Counted from the stretch's first letter, positions 45,613 through 55,549 are shown. The stretch: DNA of 64,000 bases from Methanosarcina acetivorans C2A (GCF_000007345.1 NC_003552.1:2790001-2854000), one strand, 5' to 3'. Notes: a model not told the origin generated them from the letters alone. Numbers and translations: made by a program.

Positions 45613-45722
45613 AATTATTCAGGAATAAAACATCCTTTTGCTATCAGCAAAAAAGATTATCGATCTCTCACGAATTCTTCTTTGCTGATAACACAAAGGA
45701 TTTGATAACAGAAAGGATTTTA

Positions 45723-46835
45723 TTATTTAACCAAATTGTAAGCCCATTCGATCCATTCACAGAGGCATTCTAAATCCTCTTTCTCGACGGTAGCACCGCA
45801 CCAGATGCGCAAGCCTGAAGGGGCATCCCGGTAAGAACCGATGTCATAAGCAACTTTTTCTTTCTCAAGCGTTTTAATCAGTTCTTTAAGCTTTTCGTCG
45901 GATAAATCAACTTTAAAGCAGACACTGGTACTGGACCTTATCTCTTTTGTTTCCGCTAGGAAATGTATCCAGTTGTTTTTAGCAACAAATGCCTCGAAGA
46001 CCGCCAGATTTTCATTTGTCCTCCGGATAAGTTGTTTGAGCCCTCCGACAGACTCTGCCCATTTTAGTGTTGCCAGCCAATCTTCATTAGCCAGCATGGA
46101 GGGGGTGTTAATAGTAGAGCCTGCAAAAATATCCTTATTCAGTTTGCCACCTTTGGTCAGTCGGAAAATCTTGGGCAATGGCCAGGCAGGAGTATAGCTT
46201 TCTAAGCGCTGAACAGCCCGCGGAGATAGAATCAGCATCCCGTGTGCACCTTCCCCACCTAAAACCTTCTGCCAGGAGAAGGTAATGACATCCAGTTTAT
46301 GGTAGGGTATATCCATAGCAAATATAGCAGAGGTGGCATCGCAAAGCGTGACCCCTTCCCGGTCATCGGGAATCCAGTCGGCGTTGGGTACTTTGACTCC
46401 GCTGGTAGTCCCATTCCAGACAAAGACGACATCATTCTTGAAATCGACCTTCTTTAAATCTGGTAATTTCCCGTATTCTGCCTCAAAAACTCGGGTATCT
46501 TTTAATTTTAACTGTTTAGTGATGTCGGTTGCCCATCCTTTACTGAAAGATTCCCAAACCAGAACATCGACCCCGCGGCACCCCAGCATAGACCACAAGC
46601 ACATTTCAAAAGCGCCTGTATCGGAAGCCGGTACAATACCTACGAAATAATCATCAGGAAGTCCAAGCATATCTCTTGTTCTTTTAATTGCTTCAGCTAA
46701 TTTTTCCTTGCCAGGTTTGCTCCGGTGTGACCGGCCAAAAGGTGTATCCTTCAGCTCTTCAACAGAATACCCTGGATGTTTGGCACAGGGTCCAGAAGAA
46801 AAACAAGGATTTTTAGGAACTCGTGTTGGTTTCAT
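45723..46835 (-). CDS. serC: phosphoserine aminotransferase
   Basis: A 370-residue class V aminotransferase, the type found in methanogens. N-terminal [20 protein letters not shown], the substrate-binding FGRSHRS, and the PLP lysine in [16 protein letters not shown] are seen. It converts 3-phosphohydroxypyruvate and glutamate to phosphoserine for serine (and phosphoserine-dependent Cys-tRNA) synthesis. I start at ATG 46835, with AGAGGAAA before it. The frame continues 53 codons upstream without family resemblance. Confidence 0.92.
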
Positions 46836-47133
46836 TTTATCTTTTCCTCTTTTGGTACTGTTATGTTTTCGGGGAAGACGAAGTTTTCCAGTTACAGGCG
46901 AACATGTAATTATAGCCATCCCCGAAGACTTAACAGTGTACCTTTTATTTATTACAATGGGAGCGCGGAGGGGCACGAATACCCCGCCCTTCACAGGCTG
47001 TCCGACAATTACTGTTAGTAATGAAATAAAATCGTCTCTTGTAGATTGGAACTTTTTGATGAGATTTGTTTTCTATTCCCTATTACTCAAATCTTAAAGT
47101 GAAAAGTTCCATTTATTTCCATTTTCCCATCCA
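46836..47133. other. intergenic, serC promoter
   Basis: No gene supported. An upstream in-frame extension of serC crosses it but has no homology I can see. Confidence 0.3.
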
Positions 47134-47565
47134 ATGATCTCGTTTTTATTTAAGCAAATCCATATTTTCTTTGGGTTAACTGCAGTATACACTAAATTAA
47201 ACTCATTTTTGACTGATTTCAATCCTCTGGTTAAAAATTCTCTAAACCCTAAAATACAGGCCGAATTTGATGATTTAAGAAGGGAAATTGAAGACTTAGA
47301 TCCAAAACTTAAAGAATAAATGGATAATGTTCAGGACAATTTGGATGAGGTGAGTTCAAATAGTGAAAAAGAAAAACTGAATAAACCTCTAAATAAGTTA
47401 GGCCGTTTCCTTAAAGAATTGGATGATCCTAATTCTAATTTTAGCAAGATTATTAAAGGGACTCAAAAAGGCATAGAATATACACAAAAGCTTGACAGAA
47501 CCTATAACAAATTTGCCCAATGGCTTTCAATGCCTCAGGTTCCAGACTTATTTCTTGGAAAATAA
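47134..47565 (+). pseudogene. tail-module protein fragment, copy 2, with in-frame stop
   Basis: Two consecutive ORFs in the same frame, separated by one TAA (47317-47319) with ATG immediately after. The first has IQAEFDDLRREIEDLDPKLK (coiled coil). The second continues with KLGRFLKELDDPNSNFSKII and ends KGIEYTQKLDRTYNKFAQW-LSMPQVPDLFLGK. No ribosome binding site before the first ATG. It looks like the C-terminal end of a larger lost gene, although the 81-codon piece might be made. Confidence 0.65.
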
Positions 47566-48073
47566 TTGTCTGATTTTTAACCCAATTGTCTTATATCTTT
47601 CACCTGCCCCGTTTTTCGATAAAAAAACCCTTCTTCTCACCACCGCCGGAGATTGGCCGGATATCCGAACGGGTACTGAGAAGAAAAATTTGAAAGGAAT
47701 TGAAGGAAACAGAAGCTTAATCCCTTCGGACTCGGAGTCATTTTTACCGCTGTTCACATTAAAATTTCTTAAGCATATCGCGTAGTACTTAATCTTTTTT
47801 AATCTTTTTTTGCCCGAATCTTTCAAATATACCTGCTGAAAAACTTTAATAATTTGGAATACTATATATAAAAATACTGGCGGTGTGGAGTCCGGAAAGT
47901 GGGAAAAGAAAGCAAAACGGTATGAAATGATTTTCTCAGTGATAACCTTGTTTTCTTGGAGGTTCCACCAAAAAACGTTTAGCAAGCATTGATGGCTGTG
48001 GATATTGATTTAGTAGGCAGGGCTGCAAAAAAAGCAGTATATATGAATAGTTAGTAGTGTCGGAAGTGATTCT
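47566..48073. other. intergenic with promoter of the 858-aa gene
   Basis: No gene. TATA-like ACTATATATAAAAA near 47860 and AGTATATATGAATAG near 48034 are candidates for the next gene. T-rich sequence (47790-47812) could end upstream transcription. Confidence 0.4.
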
Positions 48074-50650
48074 TTGACAGCTAAAAGAACAGTATCAATA
48101 GAAAAGCCCTTAATCGCACTTGAAGATGTGGATCCTGCGGACGAAAAAAAGATCCTTGAGTTTTTGAATACCGTTGAGACCGCAGAGGAGATTGCAAAGA
48201 CCGTAGAATTTCCTGATGAACCCGATATCGGGATAAAAGTTGCTGAGAAAATACTTGCAAAAAAAAATAAGATCGGAAGTTTCAGTAATCTCAAAGAAGT
48301 TATGAATGTTAAGGGAGTGGGTCCAAAGAGATTTACTGAGCTGGTATCCGCCGTTTCAGGCAAATATGAGGTCGCTGAGACGGAGAGGACTTACTTTAAG
48401 TACCTGACCGCGATAAACCCCAATTATTTCGGGAACCTGAAAGAAAGTTCATTTAAAGCTGTAAAGGTGATGGCAAATAAGACCACCTACGAAGAACTGA
48501 AATGTGTAGGTTTTAACCCCAGGTTCGAACGGGTGGAGGCCGTAATACATATCAAAAAATCTTCCGGTTATGGCGGAAATCTCTGCTCCGGCGGAACCCC
48601 CGAATATATCCGCTTCTATGTGGACTGGGACGATACGGACACATGGGAAGACTTAGGGGAGGTCAGCTTCAAGGCTTACAATATATCCGGCGACAAACCC
48701 CTGGAATATGCTGTAAGCATCCCTCTTGATGCGAAGAAGAAGTGGTGCATAAAAGAAAACCTTCCGAAAGTACGGGCAATCCTGTCCTGGAGCACCGCTC
48801 CTCCTGCTGACACCCCGGATTTTGTACCGGTATGGGGAAACTCACTCGATGCATATATCCAGATAGATGCTCTCAAGTTTGTTCTCACAAAAGATATTCT
48901 TGAACTGGAAGCGGTCAGCATTCCGGAGAATATCCTTGAGCTGGTGGACCTTGAGAAAGAAATTACCCTCAAGGAACCCGAAAAGTTGAGTCTGCCAAAA
49001 CTTCTCCAGCTATACAAAGACAAAGAAGTACCCGGACACAGGTTCGGATTTTCACAGATCAAGAACCTGCTCGGCAAGGATACGCTTTCTCTCGGGCAAA
49101 AGGTTGCGGAAAAATCCGGCAAAAATATCATTGCTGCCAGTGCCGTATCCCTGCACGATACCCTGATAGATGCAGGGTTTGAGCTTTCTGTAGTACCTGG
49201 CATCATTGAGGGACTCGTTCCGATATCCTCAGGGGACACGACATACGAGGAGCTGAAATGCATCGGCCTGAACACGAACCTGGACGAGCTGGCCGGTGTA
49301 ATCGAACTCAAGAAGTCAGGCGGCTATTCCGGAGGCCTGTGCACTGCCGGAAGTGAGGAGTATGTGGCTTTCTGGGCAGACTGGGGAGACGGAGCCGGCT
49401 GGACATATGTGGGAACCTCAGTGGTGAACGTTCACGACATCAAAAATACCCCTTCGGGGGGACTGCAGTACTCCGTATTTTTGCCCGTGAACCTCACAGG
49501 CCGCCGCAAACCCTGCAGTGAGGGAGCAAAAATCGTTAAGATCCGGGCGATCCTTTCCTGGGAAGTGGCACCACCTGCATGGGACCCGAACTATATCCCC
49601 AGATGGGGCAACCGCAGGGATACGCTTATACATATACCCCCAGGCCCGACCGTCGAGGAAGGGGACCACACGCCTTACATCTCGGTTGTCGGCAATATGG
49701 GGATCGATGACATTGACAGCTCAACAGGGCTTGCTACCGGTACCGGGTTAATGGCTGCTTTCACCGCAAACGAAAGCCCGTTCGGTGGGGTGGTGACCAT
49801 CTGCGGGCATATTGCATTCCCGCCAAATACCTTCACGGGAAGCGGGATGAGCGCAATACCCCTCAAGTACAGGGTGTTCGTACGCCGCAGCCTTCCGGGC
49901 GAACCCTGGCAACAGCTGACCAATTCCTTCAACGTCAAACTCGTAGACCAGGTGGGTTCCAGTTTCACCGGCCCCTATAACCACACACAGAAGCTTGATT
50001 CCGATGGGTACTACACATATCTTGAGGACCTGGAAGGAAACGAAAGGCGTTTTGTGGAAGGCTTTGTACTGGCAAAGTGGATTACGAGTGCCCCCATGGA
50101 CGGGTTGTGGGAGATTTGTATGGAAGCCTTCGACCCCGTGACACTGACAACATATCCGGCGCTGAATGCGGATGGGACTGACCAGATCATAAGGGTTATG
50201 ATCGATAACACATGGCCGACACCTGACCTGAACATTACCGGGTACACCAGGGACGGAGTTACAAACCCTGCAGAGGGATGCGGAGCGTTCAGACAGGGGG
50301 ATATCATCCACGGCAGCTACAGTATGAAAAACAACTATATCCGCAGCTTCTACCTCAGGGCCGAACCTTTGGGCCCGGCGGATGGCGGCGAGTTGTGTGT
50401 CCAACCAGGCACTACCCCCTGTACGGCAAGTTCGGGCTGGAGCCTGCCTCCCTCGGTAACCCGGGCTTATCCGTCCCCGGTCGTCTCCACCACCGGAGAA
50501 GAAGGTATATGGTCACTGAAGACCGAAGAGATGGACCCTTGCGGTTACATAATGAGGTTGCACGGGTCTGACAGGACCATCGTCAACAGCGGCCCCATCG
50601 GACATTACAGCGGAAAAAGCGTTGGGTTCTGCCTGTTGAAAAAAAACTGA
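48074..50650 (+). CDS. 858-aa protein with HhH motif and duplicated unknown domain
   Basis: It starts at TTG with GGAAGTGAT just upstream. No signal peptide. Residues about 22-95 are ComEA-like helix-hairpin-helix sequence (GIKVAEKILAKKNKIGSFSN, LKEVMNVKGVGPKRFTELV). A domain of about 130 residues then occurs twice (about 136-270 and 389-520): TTYEELKCVGFN / TTYEELKCIGLN, SGYGGNLCSGGTPEYIRFYV / GGYSGGLCTAGSEEYVAFWA, KVRAILSW, PVWGN / PRWGN. The last 330 residues are another beta-rich region with several cysteines. I recognise no described family for the duplicated unit. It lies beside trypco2 and protease-TPR genes. Confidence 0.75.
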   Translation: MTAKRTVSIEKPLIALEDVDPADEKKILEFLNTVETAEEIAKTVEFPDEPDIGIKVAEKILAKKNKIGSFSNLKEVMNVKGVGPKRFTELVSAVSGKYEVAETERTYFKYLTAINPNYFGNLKESSFKAVKVMANKTTYEELKCVGFNPRFERVEAVIHIKKSSGYGGNLCSGGTPEYIRFYVDWDDTDTWEDLGEVSFKAYNISGDKPLEYAVSIPLDAKKKWCIKENLPKVRAILSWSTAPPADTPDFVPVWGNSLDAYIQIDALKFVLTKDILELEAVSIPENILELVDLEKEITLKEPEKLSLPKLLQLYKDKEVPGHRFGFSQIKNLLGKDTLSLGQKVAEKSGKNIIAASAVSLHDTLIDAGFELSVVPGIIEGLVPISSGDTTYEELKCIGLNTNLDELAGVIELKKSGGYSGGLCTAGSEEYVAFWADWGDGAGWTYVGTSVVNVHDIKNTPSGGLQYSVFLPVNLTGRRKPCSEGAKIVKIRAILSWEVAPPAWDPNYIPRWGNRRDTLIHIPPGPTVEEGDHTPYISVVGNMGIDDIDSSTGLATGTGLMAAFTANESPFGGVVTICGHIAFPPNTFTGSGMSAIPLKYRVFVRRSLPGEPWQQLTNSFNVKLVDQVGSSFTGPYNHTQKLDSDGYYTYLEDLEGNERRFVEGFVLAKWITSAPMDGLWEICMEAFDPVTLTTYPALNADGTDQIIRVMIDNTWPTPDLNITGYTRDGVTNPAEGCGAFRQGDIIHGSYSMKNNYIRSFYLRAEPLGPADGGELCVQPGTTPCTASSGWSLPPSVTRAYPSPVVSTTGEEGIWSLKTEEMDPCGYIMRLHGSDRTIVNSGPIGHYSGKSVGFCLLKKN

Positions 50651-50916
50651 AGGAGAACAGGGAATGAAAGGGTTTGAGGGCCCCTTCATTTACTTTTTTC
50701 CATTTTGAACCTGATCTTTTATGATGAAAACAATAAAAAGACATTTCCTAACTCCTGATAAAGGAGAATACCTTATTGACAGTATTTCCCCAAAAAAACT
50801 GCTTCCATGGACGCCCGGGGTGGATCTGATCCAGAATTCAAATCAGCAAGCTATATCAAAACCAATTTTAATTCTACAATTGGGTAATATTTTCTTTTAA
50901 TTTTTCTTTCATTTGT
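50651..50916. other. short intergenic, no gene
   Basis: AT-rich, nothing recognised except sequence leading into the third tail-module relic. Confidence 0.3.
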
Positions 50917-51069
50917 TTGGATGAGTTAAGCTCTGATTCTGACTATATCAAGGCAATAAGAGGAACTCAAAAAGGCATAGAACAAGCACAAAAGATTGGC
51001 AGAACTTATGTCACACTTGCCCAATGGCTTGCAATGCCTCAGGTTCCTGATTTACTTCTTGGAAAATAA
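50917..51069 (+). pseudogene. tail-module relic, copy 3
   Basis: Open frame without proper start: LDELSSDSDYIKAIRGTQKG, IEQAQKIGRTYVTLAQW, LAMPQVPDLLLGK then TAA. It matches the last 50 residues of copy 2 and of the ROCO-adjacent copy 1. The DNA identity extends past the stop (TTGTTTGATTTTTCATC-type sequence), pointing to recent duplication. Confidence 0.7.
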
Positions 51070-51098
51070 TATTGTTTGATTTTTCATCTTTACTTTTG

Positions 51099-51638
51099 TT
51101 ATCTCAAATTTGTTCCATAATTTGTAGGTGAATCAAACTGAACAGATTCAGCGCTGGTTAGATATAGCTTCAAATTGTTTGTCGTCTCAATTTCCTTCTC
51201 TCCTTTAGCAACTATTGAGATTTCACCGCCAGCGTTAACTACAAAATTGAGTTCAACGGAAGCTTTCTGAAGTTTAAACCTGGGAGCATCTACAAGTGCG
51301 TTTTTTATCCCCTGTTCTATTCCCATAATTAATTCTACTAAATTATCTTCGATATCTTCCACACCGAAAAGCCGGGTATCATCAACAGGAATCAGGGTAA
51401 GTTCTATCGTATGGGTTTCTTCTTTTGAGATGCTTCCTCCAAGCCCAAGATCCAGATCCACAACCGGTACTTTCAGCTCCAGGCCGCCTTCTTTACTATT
51501 GAAAGTTTTTAGCTTCAAATCCAGCTTTTCAACTTTAACTCCCAGCTCGGATCTATAAGATTGCTGTTCTACTTCACGGATTGCTTTTTTCACTTTAGAT
51601 ATTATTTTGTCGATTTGAATCCCAACATTTTCAGACAC
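51099..51638 (-). CDS. trypco2-like protein
   Basis: A 179-residue soluble protein. The N-terminal helix IDKIISKVKKAIREVEQQS is followed by a strand pattern LGVKVEKLDLKLKTF, a lysine/glycine linker, GLGGSISKEETHTIELTLIP, and a helical plus strand C-terminal half. The first 110 residues follow the trypsin-co-occurring domain 2 (trypco2) layout. These domains occur next to trypsin-like proteases and NTPases in conflict systems. I start at GTG 51638, because AGAGG lies 7 bases upstream. It follows the protease-TPR gene by 40 bp in one operon. Confidence 0.6.
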   Translation of the reverse strand: MSENVGIQIDKIISKVKKAIREVEQQSYRSELGVKVEKLDLKLKTFNSKEGGLELKVPVVDLDLGLGGSISKEETHTIELTLIPVDDTRLFGVEDIEDNLVELIMGIEQGIKNALVDAPRFKLQKASVELNFVVNAGGEISIVAKGEKEIETTNNLKLYLTSAESVQFDSPTNYGTNLR

Positions 51639-51678
51639 TATCACACCTCTTCTTTGCTCTTATCTACTCTGCTTTACT

Positions 51679-53070
51679 CTACTCTTCTTTGCTCTTCAGT
51701 TTTCCTGACACCCGGATTCTTTCTTTTAATGCTTTGTTGCTGGCAGGATCGATTGCTATTGCTTTATCGAAAAATTCTATTGATTCCTCATATTTGCCAA
51801 TCCTGGAAAGTGCCAGCCCTTTATTGAACCAGGCATCAACCATTGAGGGTTTGAGTTCTGTTGCTACCTCAAAATATTTTATCGAATCTTCATATTTTTC
51901 CTCTATTGCCAAAATTACGCCTCTGTTGTTCCAGGCTTTGGCGTTGAGAGGGTCAATCCTGATGGCTTTATCATAGCAGTTTGCAGCTTCGTCATATCTA
52001 CTGGCCTGCTCGTAGTAGACACCCATGTTATACCAGTCATCAGATATTGAATTTGAAAATTCGGTTAGTTTCATTCCTGTCAAACCAGCATTATTCACAA
52101 GCTTCAGGACTTCATCAAAACACTCGATCGCTTTATCATTTTGAGTAAGGGCCAATAGGGTAATTCCCTTCAAGTACCACGTCTTTACATCAGATTGTTT
52201 GATTGCCAGGGCTTTATCAAAGGACAGTATGGCATCGTTATATTTTTTTAAGCCGTACCGGCAGAGAGCTTGATATTTCCAGAGCTGGTGATCCTCAGGA
52301 TGCAGGTCAGCCGCCTGCTTAAATAAAGCCAGAGCCTGCTCATACATACCCATTTTAAGATGAGCATAACCTTCAAACAAAAAAGTTGGAACAAGAATCG
52401 GGCTAAAAGGAGAATAAACAGTAGGATGAACATCTTTTGGGTATACTGGATTTCCGGGCAGTCCGACTACTATTATTGATTCATGACAATCTGCCGGAAA
52501 ATTTGCTCCGGCTGCAACAAGGACTGAGATTCCATTTTCAATCGCCTGAGTGATAGCTTTGCATACATTTTTTACGGCTTCCGAACATCCAGGGTAGTTG
52601 CTGATGTCTTCTTTTCTTTTTTCCATACCAACCGAGAGATTAATTATTCTTGCCCCGCTGTCTATTGCCCAGTTTACGCCCCGTGCAATTCTATTTATAT
52701 ATTCGGATAAAGGCACATCATCATTTTCATAGACCTTACCAATCAAAATTGATGCATCAGGAGCAGTCATTGCAAGATTCAAAGCAACTGCAGTGCCATG
52801 TCCTTCTCTGTCCTGAAACCCGTGACCTGTAAAATCTTCGATTGCATCCATCCGGTCTTTTAAATATGGGTGATCAGTGAGAACCCCACTGTCCAGGATA
52901 GCACATTTTGTGTTTTTACCCGTATAAGCTGACTGATGGAGTTTATTCACATCATCTTTTCCCTGAAAAATTGGAACATAATAAATGTCTTTTTTCTCGT
53001 CAAAAATATCGCTAATTTTTAGCTCATGAGCTCCAAAAAGCCTTACTCGGGGAACATCCTGTTCAGGCAT
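51679..53070 (-). CDS. subtilase-like (S8) domain fused to TPRs, catalytic serine missing
   Basis: A 463-residue protein. Residues 52-200 are a subtilisin fold with Asp60 (AILDSGVLTDHP), His91 (EGHGTAVAL) and the oxyanion Asn190 (VLVAAGAN). The family's GTSMA segment with the nucleophilic serine, normally about 60 residues later, is absent: the chain passes at 225-235 into about six tetratricopeptide repeats (YEQALALFKQAADLHPEDH, YNDAILSFDKALAIK and so on). No signal peptide, so it is intracellular. It is probably a non-catalytic binding protein or depends on a partner. GAGGTGG lies 8 bases before the ATG. Confidence 0.8.
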   Translation of the reverse strand: MPEQDVPRVRLFGAHELKISDIFDEKKDIYYVPIFQGKDDVNKLHQSAYTGKNTKCAILDSGVLTDHPYLKDRMDAIEDFTGHGFQDREGHGTAVALNLAMTAPDASILIGKVYENDDVPLSEYINRIARGVNWAIDSGARIINLSVGMEKRKEDISNYPGCSEAVKNVCKAITQAIENGISVLVAAGANFPADCHESIIVVGLPGNPVYPKDVHPTVYSPFSPILVPTFLFEGYAHLKMGMYEQALALFKQAADLHPEDHQLWKYQALCRYGLKKYNDAILSFDKALAIKQSDVKTWYLKGITLLALTQNDKAIECFDEVLKLVNNAGLTGMKLTEFSNSISDDWYNMGVYYEQASRYDEAANCYDKAIRIDPLNAKAWNNRGVILAIEEKYEDSIKYFEVATELKPSMVDAWFNKGLALSRIGKYEESIEFFDKAIAIDPASNKALKERIRVSGKLKSKEE

Positions 53071-53222
53071 AAATTTTCCACCTCGCGCCTCTATGTAAAA
53101 AACTCGAAGATATCTTATAAATATGTCTAAATTTTACATACAGCAAAGTATTTGATATTGAAGCAAAACAAGAGATAACACCTTTATTTCTGAGTAATAT
53201 TCTATATTCTGGCTTTTTGGAA

Positions 53223-53231
53223 ATATTTATA
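53223..53231 (+). promoter_or_regulatory. TATA box of ade, near-leaderless transcript
   Basis: ATATTTATA centred 29 bp before the ATG of the adenine deaminase gene. The transcript would start within a few bases of the ATG, and no Shine-Dalgarno sequence is present, consistent with leaderless translation. Confidence 0.55.
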
Positions 53232-53255
53232 CATCTGAGAGTAAAATAAATCCGC

Positions 53256-54917
53256 ATGAAAAAGTACCTGGGGATTATTGTCGATGCCGTTTCCAGGCGG
53301 CAGTTCAAAGGCGAGATTACCGTTGAAAACGGAAAGATCCTGCGTGTTGAAGAAAAGGAACACGATCATGAGCGGTACATCCTGCCCGGGCTTGTTGACG
53401 CCCATGTGCATATAGAGAGTTCCATGACCGTGCCCTCGGTTTTTGCCCGGATGGCTGTTGCAAAAGGGACGGTTGCCGTGGTCAGCGATCCTCATGAGAT
53501 TGCAAACGTTATGGGGGAAGAGGGTATTGATTTCATGCTTGGGGATTCGAAAAGATCCCCTCTGAAAGTCTTTTTTGGGGTACCCTCCTGTGTGCCGGCA
53601 ACTCCATTCGAATCCGCAGGATCAGTCCTTGATGCGGAGGCTGTTGACCGCCTGCTGGCAAGAGAGGACCTGTATTACCTTTCCGAGATGATGAATTTCC
53701 CTGGTGTGGTTCTGGGATTCCCCGATGTAATGGCAAAACTGGAGTCCGCAAAAAAGTGTGGCAAAGTGATCGATGGACACGCGCCTGGCCTAAGGGGAGC
53801 CGACCTCGAGACATACATCGGGGTAGGGATTTCCACAGACCATGAATCTTTTACTTACGAAGAAGCAGTTGAAAAAATAAAACTCGGGATGAAAATCCTT
53901 ATCCGGGAAGGGAGTTCAGCCCGAAATTTCGAAACCCTGTACAGCCTGATAGATGAATATCCCGAAGCGGTCATGCTCTGCACCGACGACTCTCACCCCG
54001 ATACCCTGATCTATGAGGGGCATATCGACAAGCTGATCCGGCGCGGGCAGGAAAAGGGACTTGATATCTTTAACCTTATCAGGGCAGCGGTGATCAACCC
54101 GGTAGAGCATTACGGGCTCAATGTCGGGCTGCTGCGTGAAGGTGACCCTGCGGATTTCATCACCGTGGACGACCTGAAGTCCTTCAACGTGCTGAGTACC
54201 TTCATCGACGGAGAATGTGTTTACGAGAACGGAAAGGTTCTTTTCCCTATGAAAAAAGTTCCTGCAAAAAACGTGTTCAACCGAAATAAAATTTCAATCG
54301 ATGCTGCAAAACTGGCTGTGCCGGCAGAGGAAACCGGGGACAGAAAGGAAGGAATGCGAAAAATCAGGGTGATAGTTGCCCGGGACGGAGAACTGGTTAC
54401 AGGCCAGGAGCTGGCTTTTCCAAAAGTAGAAAACGGTAACATGGTTTCGGATCCGGAGAAGGATATCCTGAAAATGGTTGTCCTGAGCAGGTACGCAGAT
54501 GACCCTGTCCAGATCGGTTTCATAAAGAACATAGGCCTGAAGGAAGGAGCTATTGCAAGCAGCATTGCCCACGACAGCCACAACATTATTGCAGTTGGAG
54601 CCACTGATAAAGATATAGTTGAAGCTGTCAACCGGCTAGTGGAAAATAAAGGAGGAATCGTTGTAGGCACCGCAGAAAACCTTCTTGATCTTCCGCTTGA
54701 GGTTGCAGGCCTTATGAGCACCCTTGATGGGGTCGAGGTCGCTTCCAGGTATCGGCTGCTGAACGAAGAAGCCAGGAAACTCGGAACTTCGCTTGAGTCG
54801 CCTTTTATGACCCTTGCGTTTATGTCGCTTCTGGTAATTCCCGAGCTTAAACTTGGAGACAAAGGACTGTTTGATGTGACAAAATTCGAATTTGTCGAGC
54901 TTTTTGCAGAGGAATAA
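53256..54917 (+). CDS. ade: adenine deaminase
   Basis: A 553-residue amidohydrolase that converts adenine to hypoxanthine and ammonia. The metal-binding HxH is in LPGLVDAHVHIESS (His50, His52), followed by AVVSDPHEIANVMG and GHAPGLRG. The C-terminal adenine-deaminase-specific domain (IASSIAHDSHNIIAVGATD, and the terminal FMTLAFMSLLVIPELKLG) confirms Ade over other amidohydrolases. Monocistronic, divergent from the protease-TPR operon. Confidence 0.94.
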   Translation: MKKYLGIIVDAVSRRQFKGEITVENGKILRVEEKEHDHERYILPGLVDAHVHIESSMTVPSVFARMAVAKGTVAVVSDPHEIANVMGEEGIDFMLGDSKRSPLKVFFGVPSCVPATPFESAGSVLDAEAVDRLLAREDLYYLSEMMNFPGVVLGFPDVMAKLESAKKCGKVIDGHAPGLRGADLETYIGVGISTDHESFTYEEAVEKIKLGMKILIREGSSARNFETLYSLIDEYPEAVMLCTDDSHPDTLIYEGHIDKLIRRGQEKGLDIFNLIRAAVINPVEHYGLNVGLLREGDPADFITVDDLKSFNVLSTFIDGECVYENGKVLFPMKKVPAKNVFNRNKISIDAAKLAVPAEETGDRKEGMRKIRVIVARDGELVTGQELAFPKVENGNMVSDPEKDILKMVVLSRYADDPVQIGFIKNIGLKEGAIASSIAHDSHNIIAVGATDKDIVEAVNRLVENKGGIVVGTAENLLDLPLEVAGLMSTLDGVEVASRYRLLNEEARKLGTSLESPFMTLAFMSLLVIPELKLGDKGLFDVTKFEFVELFAEE

Positions 54918-55062
54918 GACAAAAAAACAGTCAGTAGAGATTTCCTCTGCACTTTTTTGATTTTTATCTAATCATCGTTTTAATATTAAACTGATTTTTC
55001 TATTGACTGTTTGATTATATTAATAAATGATGAGGTGCAATAATAAATTGGAGTGAATTATT

Positions 55063-55254
55063 ATGTCTAAAAGCATTAAAGTAGCGGGTTTACTTTTAGC
55101 AATAGCAGGACTTGCTTATGCTGTGAAACAGATCAGGGAGAAAAAGATACAGCGTTCTGGTTGGCACAAAATAAAAGTCGAAGAAAAAGAAGAACGAGGA
55201 GAAGGAGAAGAAAGAACTGGTTCAAGATATGGTTCCAATCCGGTCAAATATTAA
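55063..55254 (+). CDS. small membrane protein (63 aa)
   Basis: One N-terminal TM segment (VAGLLLAIAGLAYAVKQI) and a very charged tail rich in Glu, Lys and Arg (KIKVEEKEERGEGEE). GGAGTG lies 9 bases before the ATG. The pattern of TM helix, KK, then HKIKV resembles the end of the protein at 36229-36564. Function unknown. Confidence 0.7.
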   Translation: MSKSIKVAGLLLAIAGLAYAVKQIREKKIQRSGWHKIKVEEKEERGEGEERTGSRYGSNPVKY

Positions 55255-55549
55255 ATGGAATCTATTTCTGTCTGATCATTCCCATAAGTCTGACTATAGT
55301 TCGTAATGCAGTTGATCTATGATTTTAGTTTTACTGCTATGTTCTATGCATTCAGAACTTATCCTAAAAGTCAATAATGACACGCTGTAAGACTACAATA
55401 TCTATTCCATGTGTACATCCCTGTGCGCATGCCTATTGTAAAAACTGCATTCGGTCATAATATTTTTTGGATAACTCTAAGTTATGGAACAACGCAAGCT
55501 ATAATAATTAGAAATACGATTATACTTTTTCTTTTTTCCCGATATTTTT

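Noticed and set aside
46836-46994. 53-codon N-terminal extension of serC
   Set aside because: The ATG at 46835 has AGAGGAAA before it and matches the family N-terminus; the extension does not.
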